From Palsa-504 sp963744575 (GTDB lineage Bacteria > Actinomycetota > Actinomycetes > Streptosporangiales > Streptosporangiaceae), in assembly GCA_963744575.1 (NCBI GenBank), contig CAVUUF010000024.1:1-64000 (forward strand): a DNA stretch of 64,000 bases, written 5' to 3'. Positions within the stretch are counted from its first letter, which is position 1, and each line of letters starts with the position of its first letter. A model generated the notes under the pieces. The model made no database searches. It was not told where the DNA came from and saw nothing but the letters and a program-made list of their open reading frames with translations. Shown piece by piece: positions 34,634 through 43,117 of this stretch. A program made the position numbers and the translations under genes.

Positions 34634-35839
34634 TTAGGAGCCGATGCGCCAGGACTCCCGGTAGGCCAGCTGCGCGGCGCTCGGCGTGTCGATCGAGGTG
34701 CCCGTGGTGGCGAGCACCAGGCTGGCGGCCTCGGCGTCGATGCCGGCCGGCACCTCGTGCACCCCGGCCGGGAGCTTGTCCCCCGTGTTGGACTGCACAG
34801 TGCCCGCCAGCCAGGCCAGGGCGAGCGCCTCGATGCCGAAGGCCAGGTCCATCACCTCGGGCGGATGCCCCTCGGCCGCGACCAGGTTCACCACCCGCCC
34901 CTCGGCCAGCAGCAGGACGGTCCGGCCGTCGCCGAGGTCGTAGGCGTCGACGTGCGGCCGCACGTCGTGGTGCACCGCGGTGGCCAGCCCGGCCAGCGCC
35001 CGCACGTCGATCTCCACGTCGAAGTGGCCCGCGTTGGCCAGGATCGCGCCGTCCCGCATCACCGCGAGATGGTCCGCGTTGATCACGTCGACCGAACCGG
35101 TAGCGGTGACGAACACCTCGCCGAGCGGCGCGGCCTGCGCCATCGGCAGCACCCGGAAGCCGCGCAGCGACGCGTCCAGGGCCCGCACCGGATCGACCTC
35201 GGTCACGATCACCTGGGCGCCGAAACCGCGGGCACGTTCGGCCACCCCGCGGCCGCTGGCCCCGAACCCCGCCACCACCACGGTCTTGCCCGCCAGCAGC
35301 GTGTTGGTGGCGCGCAGGATGCCGTCAATGGCCGACTGCCCGGTCCCGCAGGTGTTGTCCACCATCCGCTTGGTCGCGGTGTCGTTGGCCGCGATCACCG
35401 GGAAGGCCAGCGCACCCTCCGCGGCCATTCGGCGCAGCCTGATTACGCCCGTGGTGGTGGACTCGCAGCCGCCCATGACTCCGCGCAGCAGCGCCGGGAC
35501 CTGAGTATGCATCGTGTTGACCAGGTCACCGCCGTCGTCGATGACCAGGTCGGGGGGTTTGGTGTTCAGGGCCAGCTCGATGTGGCGGTAATAGCCCTTG
35601 CGGTCGACCCCGGCCCGGGCGAAGACCGCGATGCCGTACCGGTCGGCGAGCGCCGCCGCGATGTCGTCCTGGGTGGACAACGGGTTGGACGCCGCCAGGG
35701 AGACGGCCGCGCCGCCCGCCCGCAGCAGCCGGACCAGCATCGCGGTCTCGGCCGTGATGTGCAGGCAGGCGGCGATGGCCAGCCCCTCGAAGGGCCGCTC
35801 CCGGTGGAACCGCGCGTGCAGCGCGGCGAGCAGGGGCAT
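34634..35839 (-). CDS. Second adenosylhomocysteinase, archaeal/Thermotoga-type short form
   Basis: A 401-residue SAH hydrolase homolog lacking the ~40-residue insertion of the usual bacterial enzyme. It has GCESTTTGVIRL, NDTATKRMVDNTCGTGQS (the Lys and Asp of the active site and the GTGQS of the short type), the NAD site GFGASGRGVAERA, and NAGHFDVEID. The end is the short-type YRESWR instead of KSEHYRY. Homologs bind NAD and split S-adenosyl- or S-inosyl-homocysteine. It starts 61 nt after ahcY on the same strand. Sequence homologous to the family N-terminus (IADAGLADTGDARIRYAERA) lies in frame before ATG 35839 without any ATG, GTG or TTG, so the true start is unclear. Confidence 0.88.
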   Translation of the reverse strand: MPLLAALHARFHRERPFEGLAIAACLHITAETAMLVRLLRAGGAAVSLAASNPLSTQDDIAAALADRYGIAVFARAGVDRKGYYRHIELALNTKPPDLVIDDGGDLVNTMHTQVPALLRGVMGGCESTTTGVIRLRRMAAEGALAFPVIAANDTATKRMVDNTCGTGQSAIDGILRATNTLLAGKTVVVAGFGASGRGVAERARGFGAQVIVTEVDPVRALDASLRGFRVLPMAQAAPLGEVFVTATGSVDVINADHLAVMRDGAILANAGHFDVEIDVRALAGLATAVHHDVRPHVDAYDLGDGRTVLLLAEGRVVNLVAAEGHPPEVMDLAFGIEALALAWLAGTVQSNTGDKLPAGVHEVPAGIDAEAASLVLATTGTSIDTPSAAQLAYRESWRIGS

Positions 35840-35900
35840 GGCCCGTTCGGCGTAACGGATGCGGGCGTCGCCGGTATCGGCGAGTCCCGCGTCGGCGATA

Positions 35901-37346
35901 TCAGTAACGGTAGTGCTCCGACTTGTACGGGCCGTCGACGGGCACGCCGATGTAGTCCGCCTGCTCCTTGGTGAGCTGGCTGAGCCGGACGCCGAGCGCG
36001 TCCAGATGCAGCCGGGCTACCTTCTCATCCAGGTGCTTGGGCAGCGTGTACACCCCGGTCGGGTACTCGTCGGTCTTGGTGAACAGCTCGACCTGGGCGA
36101 TCACCTGGTTGGTGAAGCTGTTGGACATGACGAAGCTCGGGTGCCCGGTCGCGTTGCCCAGGTTCAGCAGCCGCCCCTCGGACAGCACGATGATGCCGTG
36201 CCCGTCGGGGAAGGTCCACTCGTCGACCTGCGGCTTGATGATCGTCCGCTTGACGCCCGGGGTCCGGGCCAGCCCGGCCATGTCGATCTCGTTGTCGAAG
36301 TGGCCGATGTTCCCCACGATCGCCTGATGCTTCATCTGGGCCATGTGCCCCGCGGTGATCACGTCCCGGTTCCCGGTCGCGGTGACGAAGATGTCCGCCG
36401 TGTCCACCACGTCTTCCAGGGTGGCGACCTGGTAGCCGTCCATCGCCGCCTGCAGCGCGCAGATCGGGTCGATCTCGGTGACGATGACCCGGGCGCCCTG
36501 GCCGCGCAGGCTCTCCGCGCAGCCCTTGCCGACGTCGCCGTACCCGCAGACCACCGCGACCTTCCCGCCGATCAGCACGTCGGTGCCGCGCTTGATGCCG
36601 TCGATGAGCGAGTGGCGGCAGCCGTACTTGTTGTCGAACTTGGACTTGGTCACCGAGTCGTTGACGTTGATCGCCGGGAACAGCAGCGTGCCGGCCTTGG
36701 CCATGTCGTACAGCCGGTGCACGCCGGTGGTGGTCTCCTCGGTCACGCCTTTGATGCTCCGCGCGGCCCGGGTCCACTTGCCCGGGTGGTCGGCCAGGGA
36801 GTTCCGCAGCCGGTCCAGAATGATGACCCACTCCTCGGGGTCATCCTCGGCCGGGGAGGGGACCCCGCCGGCCTGCTCGTACTCGGCGCCCTTGTGCACC
36901 AGCAGGGTGGCATCCCCGCCGTCGTCCAGGATCATGTTCGGGCCGTCGCCGTCGGGCCAGGTCAGCGCCAGTTCGGTGCACTGCCAGTACTCCTCCAGCG
37001 TCTCGCCCTTCCAGGCGAACACCGGGATGCCCGTCGGGTCGTCCGGGGTGCCGTCCGGGCCGACCGCGACCGCGGCGGCGGCGTGATCCTGGGTGGAGAA
37101 GATGTTGCAGCTCGCCCAGCGGACCTGCGCGCCGAGCGCGGTCAGCGTCTCGATCAGCACCGCCGTCTGCACCGTCATGTGCAGGGACCCGGTGATGCGG
37201 GCGCCGCGCAGCGGCTGGCTGGGCGCGTACTCGGCCCGCACCGCCATCAGCCCGGGCATCTCGTGCTCGGCCAGCTGAATCTCTTTGCGCCCGAAGGCGG
37301 CGAGCGACAGGTCGGCAACCTGGTACGGAAGCTGATCCGCGGACAT
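35901..37346 (-). CDS. ahcY: Adenosylhomocysteinase (SAH hydrolase), bacterial long form
   Basis: Splits S-adenosylhomocysteine into adenosine and homocysteine, clearing the product of methyltransferases. The 481-residue enzyme has GSLHMTVQTAVLIETL, LDDGGDATLLVHKG, EETTTGVHRLY, NDSVTKSKFDNKYGCRHS, the NAD site CGYGDVGKGCAESLRGQG, NIGHFDNEIDM, and the KSEHYRY tail that caps the neighbouring subunit's NAD site. It includes the insertion typical of bacterial/eukaryotic long forms. ATG 37346 has AGGGGG 8 nt upstream. It is divergent from a MerR-type gene and followed by the short-form paralog. No SAH riboswitch core is seen in the upstream 150 nt. Confidence 0.97.
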   Translation of the reverse strand: MSADQLPYQVADLSLAAFGRKEIQLAEHEMPGLMAVRAEYAPSQPLRGARITGSLHMTVQTAVLIETLTALGAQVRWASCNIFSTQDHAAAAVAVGPDGTPDDPTGIPVFAWKGETLEEYWQCTELALTWPDGDGPNMILDDGGDATLLVHKGAEYEQAGGVPSPAEDDPEEWVIILDRLRNSLADHPGKWTRAARSIKGVTEETTTGVHRLYDMAKAGTLLFPAINVNDSVTKSKFDNKYGCRHSLIDGIKRGTDVLIGGKVAVVCGYGDVGKGCAESLRGQGARVIVTEIDPICALQAAMDGYQVATLEDVVDTADIFVTATGNRDVITAGHMAQMKHQAIVGNIGHFDNEIDMAGLARTPGVKRTIIKPQVDEWTFPDGHGIIVLSEGRLLNLGNATGHPSFVMSNSFTNQVIAQVELFTKTDEYPTGVYTLPKHLDEKVARLHLDALGVRLSQLTKEQADYIGVPVDGPYKSEHYRY

Positions 37347-37498
37347 GCGTTTTCCCCCTAAGCTCTTTTCCGGCCGCTAAATTCTTTTCGGCCGAACGGG
37401 ATGGGTGGCTCGTATCTGCTCACACGCTACGGGACCGCGGGCGGGTCGTGCACTTTTTCCTGGGTATTCTTGACACGAAATTGTTAGAATTGCTAGCC

Positions 37499-37930
37499 AT
37501 GCGCATCTCGGAGGCCGCCAGGCGGCTCGGCACGTCGGCTCGCATGCTTCGCTACCGCGAGGATCTCGGCCTCCTGCCCCAGGTCCGCGACCCCCTGGCC
37601 AGCTCATCCTGGCCGCCCCGCCCCAGCGCGGGTGGCCCTGGTGGCCCTGGTGGCCTGGGTGGCCCTGGTGGCCCGGGCCGGTCGCAGGGTTTGGCGCACC
37701 GGCAGTTCAGCGAGGCGGACCTGGAGGCCGTGGCGGTGGCGCTCGAACTCGAGCGCCGCTACGACATCAGCCCCGCGTCGCTGGCGTTCGGCCTGCGGGT
37801 GCTGGCCGAGCCGGCGGTCCGGGCCTCCGTCGCCGACCTTGGCCGCCGCCTCGGCCGCATCCCCGCCACCCCGGGCCGGGCGCTGGACTTCGAGAAGGAA
37901 CGCGCCCTCCGCCTGCTGTCCCGCGGCTGA
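37499..37930 (+). CDS. MerR-family regulator with a Gly/Pro insertion
   Basis: A 143-residue protein. Residues 1-35 are a MerR-type helix-turn-helix (MRISEAARRLGTSARMLRYREDLGLLP), and after the wing a ~20-residue run of GGPGGPGGLGGPGGP interrupts the usual sequence before the family picks up again at HRQFSEADLEAVAVALELERRYDISPASL. A dimerisation helix (GLRVLAEPAVRASVADLGRRL) follows. The insertion is encoded by a small GGTGGCCCT repeat (37630-37680) and is unusual. The ATG at 37499 is the natural family start. It is divergent from ahcY (152 nt). Target genes unknown. Confidence 0.75.
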   Translation: MRISEAARRLGTSARMLRYREDLGLLPQVRDPLASSSWPPRPSAGGPGGPGGLGGPGGPGRSQGLAHRQFSEADLEAVAVALELERRYDISPASLAFGLRVLAEPAVRASVADLGRRLGRIPATPGRALDFEKERALRLLSRG

Positions 37931-38050
37931 GCCAGTGCGCGCACCGCAGCCCCGCGTCCGCGCACGGCTGAGGCGCCGCCGAGGACCGGAGCAACCCGCC
38001 GCCGCCGCCGACTGCCTTGCCGGACACCCCGTCAGCCTCACGCTCCCTGG

Positions 38051-38078
38051 GGCACCCCAATCGCGGGTTTGGGGTGCC
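38051..38078. terminator. Bidirectional hairpin between the MerR-type and CDF genes
   Basis: GGCACCCCAA (38051-38060) and TTGGGGTGCC (38069-38078) are a perfect 10-bp stem with an 8-nt loop. It lies 121 nt past the MerR stop and 36 nt past the CDF stop, the right place to stop both convergent transcripts. Confidence 0.65.
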
Positions 38079-38113
38079 AGCGGTGGCGGGGTTAGGGCCG
38101 AGGTGGCGGGGGG

Positions 38114-39190
38114 TTAGCGGGGTCGAGGGTGGCGGGGGTTTAGAGGTCGGGGGGTCGGAGTGGCGGGGGCGGGGTTTTCTGGGTTGCGGGGGGTTCTGGG
38201 GCCGTCGATGCCGGGTGGGATGGGCCCGTGGCTGCGCTCGACGGCGCGGATCGACGGGTCGGTGTGGTCGGCCTCGCGCGGGCGGTAGATGTCCGGCTCG
38301 AGGTAGATCGTCCTGGCGATGGGGACGGCGGCGCGGACGCGGCGTTCCGCGGCGTCGATGCCGGCCGTGATCTGCGCGGCGGAGTCGTTCTCGCGAACCG
38401 CGACCTTCGCGGCGACCAGCACCGAATCCGGGCTGATGTGCACGGTCCGCATATGGATGACCCGGACCAGCTCCGGGCCGTCCTCCAGCGCGGCGACGAT
38501 CATCCGCTGCACGTCGGGGCTGGCAGACTCGCCGATCAGCAGGCTCTTCATCTCCACCGCCAGGATGGCCGCGGCCGCCGCGAGCAGCGCACCGATGGCC
38601 AGCGAGCCGACGCCGTCCCAGCGGCCGTCGTCGGTGAGTACGGACAGCCCCACGCCGGCGAACGCGAACGCCAGGCCGATCAGGGCGGCCGTGTCCTCCA
38701 GCAGGACCACGGGAAGCTCCGGCGCCTTGGACCGCCGGATGAAGGTGCCCCAGCTGCGGCCGCCGCGCACCTGGTTGGCCTCCTTGATCCCGGTGCGCAG
38801 CGAGAACCCCTCGAGCACGGCCGACAGGGCGAGGACCGCGAACGCTATCTCCGCGGAGTTGATGCGCTCCGGGTTGAGGATCTTGTGCACGCCGTCGTAC
38901 ACCGAGAAGGCGGCGCCCACGGTGAACAGCATGACCGACACCACGAAGCCGTAGAAGTACCGCTCCCGGCCGAAGCCGAACGGGTGCTCGTCCGACGCCG
39001 GCCGGCCGGACCGGCCGCGCCCCACCAGGAGCAGGACCTGGTTACCCGTGTCGGCGACCGAGTGCACCGATTCGGCCAGCATCGAGGCGGACCCGGTGAG
39101 CAGGAAGGCGACGAACTTGATCACCGCGATGCCGAGGTTGGCCGCGAACGCGGCCAGCACCGTCCTCATCTCGCGCCAGGAAACCCGCAC
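38114..39190 (-). CDS. Cation diffusion facilitator (CDF) transporter
   Basis: A ~358-residue metal/H+ antiporter of the CDF family. Six spans start with VLAAFAANLGIAVIKFVAFLLTG. The metal-site motif AESVHSVADTGNQVLLLVG (HxxxD) in helix 2 and a second set in LLEDTAALIGLAFAFAGV of helix 5 are visible. The cytoplasmic ferredoxin-like domain is in DVQRMIVAALEDGPELVRVIHM. The last 60 residues are Pro-rich and low complexity. The start is the GTG at 39190, six nt after the sugar-isomerase stop, with AGGAGCGG ahead. The frame beyond 39190 is an overlapping artefact. Metal specificity cannot be read from the sequence; Zn or Fe/Mn is likely. Confidence 0.87.
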   Translation of the reverse strand: MRVSWREMRTVLAAFAANLGIAVIKFVAFLLTGSASMLAESVHSVADTGNQVLLLVGRGRSGRPASDEHPFGFGRERYFYGFVVSVMLFTVGAAFSVYDGVHKILNPERINSAEIAFAVLALSAVLEGFSLRTGIKEANQVRGGRSWGTFIRRSKAPELPVVLLEDTAALIGLAFAFAGVGLSVLTDDGRWDGVGSLAIGALLAAAAAILAVEMKSLLIGESASPDVQRMIVAALEDGPELVRVIHMRTVHISPDSVLVAAKVAVRENDSAAQITAGIDAAERRVRAAVPIARTIYLEPDIYRPREADHTDPSIRAVERSHGPIPPGIDGPRTPRNPENPAPATPTPRPLNPRHPRPR

Positions 39191-39195
39191 CGGCG

Positions 39196-40437
39196 CTACT
39201 CGATCCGCTCCTGAAGATCCCGGATCGCCACGGTCTGGCCCGGGTCGATCCCGGACGCGATGGCCAGGTAGACGCTGGCGTAATCGCTCAGCTGGATGAC
39301 GCCGGCCAGCCGCACCAGCGGATGCTCGCCGTCCATGGCCAGCTCGGAAAGGCCGACCCCGCGCTGCCCGGCGAGTTCGGTCACCGTGGCCCGCTGCGCG
39401 CCGACCCGCGCGTCCTCGCCGGGGTCGGTGATCAGCACCAGCCGCAGCGCGGTGAAGCCATTGGGCGGCTCGGGCTCGTCGTAGTCCAGGTCCCACTCGT
39501 CGGGGATGTCGTCCGGGGCGCTCAGCGGCGAGCGCGGCTCCTGCGGGGCCGGGGCGGACAGCCGGGACGAGCGCGGGGCGAACGGCCCGTCGAACGCGCC
39601 GACCTGGCTGTGCGCCGCCTCGGGCAGCACCCCGGCGATCGCCGGGTACTTAGCGGTCTCGCTGAGCTGGCTGGCGAACCGCCGCGCCGCGACCCCGCTC
39701 AGCGCGGACGTGCCCCAGACCAGCGGCAGCGCGCCGACCAGGTCCAGGGCCAGTGATTTACCCGGGTTGACGAACGACTCGCTGGCGGGCCGGCACTGGT
39801 GGGAGACCTCCTCCAGACGGCTGGCCGCGAGCTCGTAGACGTCCGGGCCGATCCGGGTTACGCCCAGCCGTTCGGCCATCATCAGCAGCGGGATGGCCAC
39901 CGCCCACAGCATGGAGCGGGGCTGTGCCAGCGGGCCGGGCGAGACGACCGGCACGAACGGGGCGCGGGCCTGCTCGGCGATCCGGTGCAGCGGGGATCCT
40001 CCGGCCCCCACGGCGGCCAGCCGGCAGCCGCGCCTGGCCGCCTCGGTCGCGACCGCCAGCGTCTCCGGCGTGGCGCCGGAGACCGACACCGCCAGGACCG
40101 CGTCGGCCGCGCCGACCCAGCCGGGTAGCCGCCCGGCCGGCGCGGGCACCACCTGGACCGGGCTGGCCAGCCCGGTCAGCGCGGCGAGCATCTCGCCTGC
40201 CAGGGCAGAACCGCCCGCGCCCGCCACCACGATGGCCCGCGGCCTGGCGTCCGGGGTGAAGGCCGACAGGTCGCTCTCCGCGCCCGACCGCAGCGCGGTG
40301 CGCACCTGGGCCGCGGCCGACGCCACCTGTCGCAGCATGTCCCCGGGGTCGGCCGCCTCGATCACGTCGGGGGTGTCGAGCCGGTCCGCGGCCAGGACGA
40401 ACTCGGCTCCGCCCCAGCCGTCCAGGTCATCGCTCAT
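39196..40437 (-). CDS. SIS-domain phosphosugar isomerase (bifunctional PGI/PMI type)
   Basis: A 413-residue protein with a SIS fold: IVVAGAGGSALAGEMLAALTG, VLAVSVSGATPETL and GCRLAAVGAGG in the N-half, and a second SIS lobe with SFVNPGKSLALDLVGALPLVWG. Family members interconvert glucose-6-P, fructose-6-P and mannose-6-P and lie beside manB in actinobacteria. A disordered patch (SRLSAPAPQEPRSPLSAPD) is inserted near residue 310. The ATG at 40437 overlaps the Trm112 stop by 4 nt (ATGA). With manB and the guanylyltransferase downstream, it supplies mannose for glycans. Confidence 0.85.
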   Translation of the reverse strand: MSDDLDGWGGAEFVLAADRLDTPDVIEAADPGDMLRQVASAAAQVRTALRSGAESDLSAFTPDARPRAIVVAGAGGSALAGEMLAALTGLASPVQVVPAPAGRLPGWVGAADAVLAVSVSGATPETLAVATEAARRGCRLAAVGAGGSPLHRIAEQARAPFVPVVSPGPLAQPRSMLWAVAIPLLMMAERLGVTRIGPDVYELAASRLEEVSHQCRPASESFVNPGKSLALDLVGALPLVWGTSALSGVAARRFASQLSETAKYPAIAGVLPEAAHSQVGAFDGPFAPRSSRLSAPAPQEPRSPLSAPDDIPDEWDLDYDEPEPPNGFTALRLVLITDPGEDARVGAQRATVTELAGQRGVGLSELAMDGEHPLVRLAGVIQLSDYASVYLAIASGIDPGQTVAIRDLQERIE

Positions 40438-40625
40438 GCGCGGGGCTGCTCGCCGGGGCGCCTGGCCTCCTCGACCAGCAGCACCGGGATGTCGTCCCGG
40501 ACCGGGTAGGCCAGGCCGCAGGTGGTGCTGGTACACACCAGCTCGCTGGCGCCGGAGTCGACGCGCAGCGGGGCGTGGCATTCCGGGCAGGCCAGGATGT
40601 CGAGCAGCCAGCCGTCGATCTGCAT
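40434..40625 (-). CDS. Trm112-family zinc-ribbon protein
   Basis: A 63-residue protein of the Trm112/UPF0434 type. Cysteines C13 and C16 (LACPECHAPL) and C31 and C36 (ELVCTSTTCGLAYPVRDDIPVLL) form the zinc ribbon. In eukaryotes the family activates methyltransferases; the bacterial role is unclear. It overlaps the isomerase gene (ATGA) and lies 10 nt after manB, so it is co-expressed with both. Confidence 0.88.
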   Translation of the reverse strand: MQIDGWLLDILACPECHAPLRVDSGASELVCTSTTCGLAYPVRDDIPVLLVEEARRPGEQPRA

Positions 40626-40635
40626 GGAATCTCCT

Positions 40636-41985
40636 TTACGCGGTGGCCCTGACCACGCCGAGCACCTCGTCTCGCAGGGCGGCCATGGTGGCTTCGGTGT
40701 CCGCCTCGACGTTCAGCCGGAGCAGCGGCTCGGTGTTGGACGGCCGCAGGTTGAACCACCAGGCTCCGGCGCTGACGGTGAGACCGTCGAGATCGTCTGT
40801 GCTGACCCCGGGCCGGCTGGCGAAGGCCTGCCTGACCCGTTCGGTCGACGCGGCCTGGTCGGCCACCTCGGAGTTGATCTCGCCGCTGGCGACGTACCTG
40901 GCGTACGCGGCGAGCAGCCGGGACAGCGGGGCCGGCTGCTCGCCCAGGGCGGCCAGCGCGTGCAGCGCGGCGAGCATGCCAGAATCGGCGAACCAGAAGT
41001 CCCTGAAGTAGAAGTGCCCCGAGTGCTCGCCGCCGAACACCGCGTTCGCCTGGGCCATTTTTGCCTTGATGAACGAGTGACCCACCCGGGTGCGCACCGG
41101 CACGCCGCCGGCCGCGGCGACGATCTCCGGCACGGCGCGCGACGTGATCAGGTTGTGGATGATCGTCGCACCCGGCTCGCGGGCCAGTTCCCTGGTCGCG
41201 ATCAGCGCGGTGAGCACCGAGGGCGAGACGATCGCACCGCGCTCGTCTACCACGAAGCACCGGTCGGCGTCGCCGTCGAAGGCCAGCCCGATGTCGGCGT
41301 GGTGCTCGGTCACCGCGCGCTGCAGGTCACGCAGGTTGGCCGGCTCGATCGGGTTGGCCTCGTGGTTCGGGAACGTGCCGTCGAGGGTGAAGTAGAGCGG
41401 GATCAGGGTGATCGGCAGGCCGTCGAAGACCTTCGGCACGGTGTGGCCTGCCATCCCGTTGCCGGCGTCCACGGCGACGGTGAGCGGCCTGATCGAGGAG
41501 ATGTCGACGAGCTTCCTCAGGTGGTCGGCGTACCCCGGGAGCAGGTCCCGCGGGGTGACGGTGCCGGGGCGCGGGGCAGGAACCATGCCCCGTTCGGCCC
41601 AATCTTTGATCTCCGCCAGGCCGGAGGAGATCCCTATCGGCTTCGCTCCGGCCCGGCAGAGCTTGATGCCGTTGTACCGGGACGGGTTGTGGCTGGCGGT
41701 GATCATCGCGCCGGGCACGCCCAGGTCGCCGCTGGCGTAGTAGAGCATGTCGGTCGAGCCGAGGCCGCCGGCCACCACATCGGCCCGCTGCGACGCCGCG
41801 CCGCGGCCGAACGCGTCCGCCAGCGGGGCCGAGGAAGTGCGCATGTCGTGCATGGTCACGATGGTCCCGGCGCCGGTCACCCGGGCGAACGCCGCGCCGA
41901 GCGCTTCCGCCGTGTCCTCGTCAAGCTGGTCGGGCACGACCCCCCTGATGTCGTACGCCTTGACGATGCTTGCCAGATCACCCAA
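40636..41985 (-). CDS. manB: Phosphomannomutase/phosphoglucomutase
   Basis: Converts mannose-6-P to mannose-1-P (and often glucose-P). The 449-residue enzyme has all four alpha-D-phosphohexomutase sites: the phosphoserine in ITASHNPSRYNG, the Mg-binding DGDADRC, the sugar-binding GGEHSGH and the phosphate-binding RPSNTEP. Length is typical. First of the operon manB-Trm112-SIS-CDF. DUF3499 lies 63 nt upstream on the same strand. No other isomerase is needed to link fructose-6-P to GDP-mannose, given the NDP-sugar pyrophosphorylase at 54950. Confidence 0.95.
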   Translation of the reverse strand: MGDLASIVKAYDIRGVVPDQLDEDTAEALGAAFARVTGAGTIVTMHDMRTSSAPLADAFGRGAASQRADVVAGGLGSTDMLYYASGDLGVPGAMITASHNPSRYNGIKLCRAGAKPIGISSGLAEIKDWAERGMVPAPRPGTVTPRDLLPGYADHLRKLVDISSIRPLTVAVDAGNGMAGHTVPKVFDGLPITLIPLYFTLDGTFPNHEANPIEPANLRDLQRAVTEHHADIGLAFDGDADRCFVVDERGAIVSPSVLTALIATRELAREPGATIIHNLITSRAVPEIVAAAGGVPVRTRVGHSFIKAKMAQANAVFGGEHSGHFYFRDFWFADSGMLAALHALAALGEQPAPLSRLLAAYARYVASGEINSEVADQAASTERVRQAFASRPGVSTDDLDGLTVSAGAWWFNLRPSNTEPLLRLNVEADTEATMAALRDEVLGVVRATA

Positions 41986-42048
41986 TGCGGGACCTGCCTC
42001 CCGATCGCGGCCGATGCCGCGGGAATTACGCCGACGGCACTGCCGAGC

Positions 42049-42408
42049 CTATCGGTCTTGCGGCGGTCCCGAGCGCAGCACCCGGAGGTGACCCCGGCGG
42101 CCGACCTCGACCCCCTGGCCGACGGGCTCCTTTTCCGCCGGTACCCGCGGCTGCACCTCCATCACCGCGTTGGCCAGCGCTTCCAGGTCATCGGCACGGT
42201 CCTGGACCGGATCGGTGGGCAGCCGCACCACGTCCCAGCCGCGCGGCGCGGTCAGCCGGGCAGCGTGCTTCTCGCACAGGTCATAGCAGTGCGGCTCCAC
42301 GTACGCCGCCAGCGGGCCGAGGACCGCGGTGGAGTCGCGGTACACATAGGTCAGGGTGTAAACGGGCGGATGCTTGCATGCGGTGCGCGAGCAGCAACGG
42401 GAACCCAC
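42049..42408 (-). CDS. DUF3499 family protein
   Basis: A 119-residue actinobacterial conserved protein. The start has three Cys in MGSRCCSRTACKHPP, then the family hallmark VYTLTYVYRDSTAVLGPLAAYVEPHCYDLCEKHAARLTAPRGWDVVRL. The Cys/His set (C5, C6, C11 and HCYDLCEKH) suggests a zinc or Fe-S site. No function is known. It sits 63 nt upstream of manB on the same strand and divergent from a metallopeptidase-like gene, the order known from Streptomyces. Confidence 0.85.
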   Translation of the reverse strand: MGSRCCSRTACKHPPVYTLTYVYRDSTAVLGPLAAYVEPHCYDLCEKHAARLTAPRGWDVVRLPTDPVQDRADDLEALANAVMEVQPRVPAEKEPVGQGVEVGRRGHLRVLRSGPPQDR

Positions 42409-42641
42409 CAGCCCACCTCGCTCACATCACCCTCGGGACCCGGGACCCGGGACGGCGTTCGGATACAACCGTGACGGTATCTGTCCGCGGGCGGTAACGC
42501 CACCACCCGCGCTCTGCGCCGCGATCGTGTCGTGCTCCGCGCGCCTGGTCCGGTCGGCGCCGGGCCGCGAGCACCAGGTCAGCCCGCCGCAGGCCGGGAG
42601 CGCTATCCGGAGTGCGTCGTGATCGGATACGCTCGGTGACT

Positions 42642-43106
42642 ATGCAGAGCGGCGATGGCGTCCGCGGTCCCGGCGTCCGGCCGCGGCGGCGCGACCGGCA
42701 CGGCCGCGGGCTGCGGGGCCGCCTGGTGCCGCCGGGCGTCCCGCTGTACCGGAGCCGGTCCCAGCAGTTCGACGACCTGGTGCTCGAGGCGGTTGCCCGG
42801 CTGGAGCAGCGCTGGGAGACCGAGCTTTCCGACGTGGAATTCGCCGTCCAGGAAGTCCCCGACGCCGACGTCGAGGACGAAGGCGTGCCGCTGGCCACCG
42901 TCGTCCGCGGCTCGCCGGACACCAGCGACCCGGGGAACCCGGCCGCCGGGCCCCGGATCGTGCTGTTCCGGCGGCCGCTGCTTGCCCGGGCCGAGGACGA
43001 GGACGAGCTCAGCGAACTGATCTTCGACGTGGTGGTGGAGGAGTTCGCCGAGATCCTGGGGGTGGACCCGGAGGTCATCGACCCCGGCTACGGCGCCCTC
43101 GGCTGA
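42642..43106 (+). CDS. Metallopeptidase-family (DUF1025-like) protein without HExxH
   Basis: A 154-residue protein of the zincin-like 'metallopeptidase family'. The region LVPPGVPLYRSRSQQFDDLVLEAVARLEQRW, then DVEFAVQEVPD and RIVLFRRPLLARAEDEDELSELIFDVVVEEFAEILG matches the family. The last helix would carry the zinc motif HExxH, but here reads VVVEEFAEILG, so the zinc site is missing, as it is in some Streptomyces relatives. Probably a structural descendant rather than an active protease. ATG 42642 is the natural start; the gene is divergent from DUF3499. Confidence 0.8.
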   Translation: MQSGDGVRGPGVRPRRRDRHGRGLRGRLVPPGVPLYRSRSQQFDDLVLEAVARLEQRWETELSDVEFAVQEVPDADVEDEGVPLATVVRGSPDTSDPGNPAAGPRIVLFRRPLLARAEDEDELSELIFDVVVEEFAEILGVDPEVIDPGYGALG

Positions 43107-43117
43107 CCCGGTCGCCG

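Noticed and set aside
37347..37498. Possible SAH riboswitch upstream of ahcY
   Set aside because: The conserved core of the known SAH element is not visible on the minus strand; only a ribosome site is clear.
38391..39496. Longer N-terminus for the CDF transporter beyond 39190
   Set aside because: The extra codons overlap the sugar-isomerase gene in another frame and are arginine-rich; the GTG at 39190 gives the family start.
42642..43106. An active zinc protease
   Set aside because: HExxH is absent; the family match alone does not support activity.
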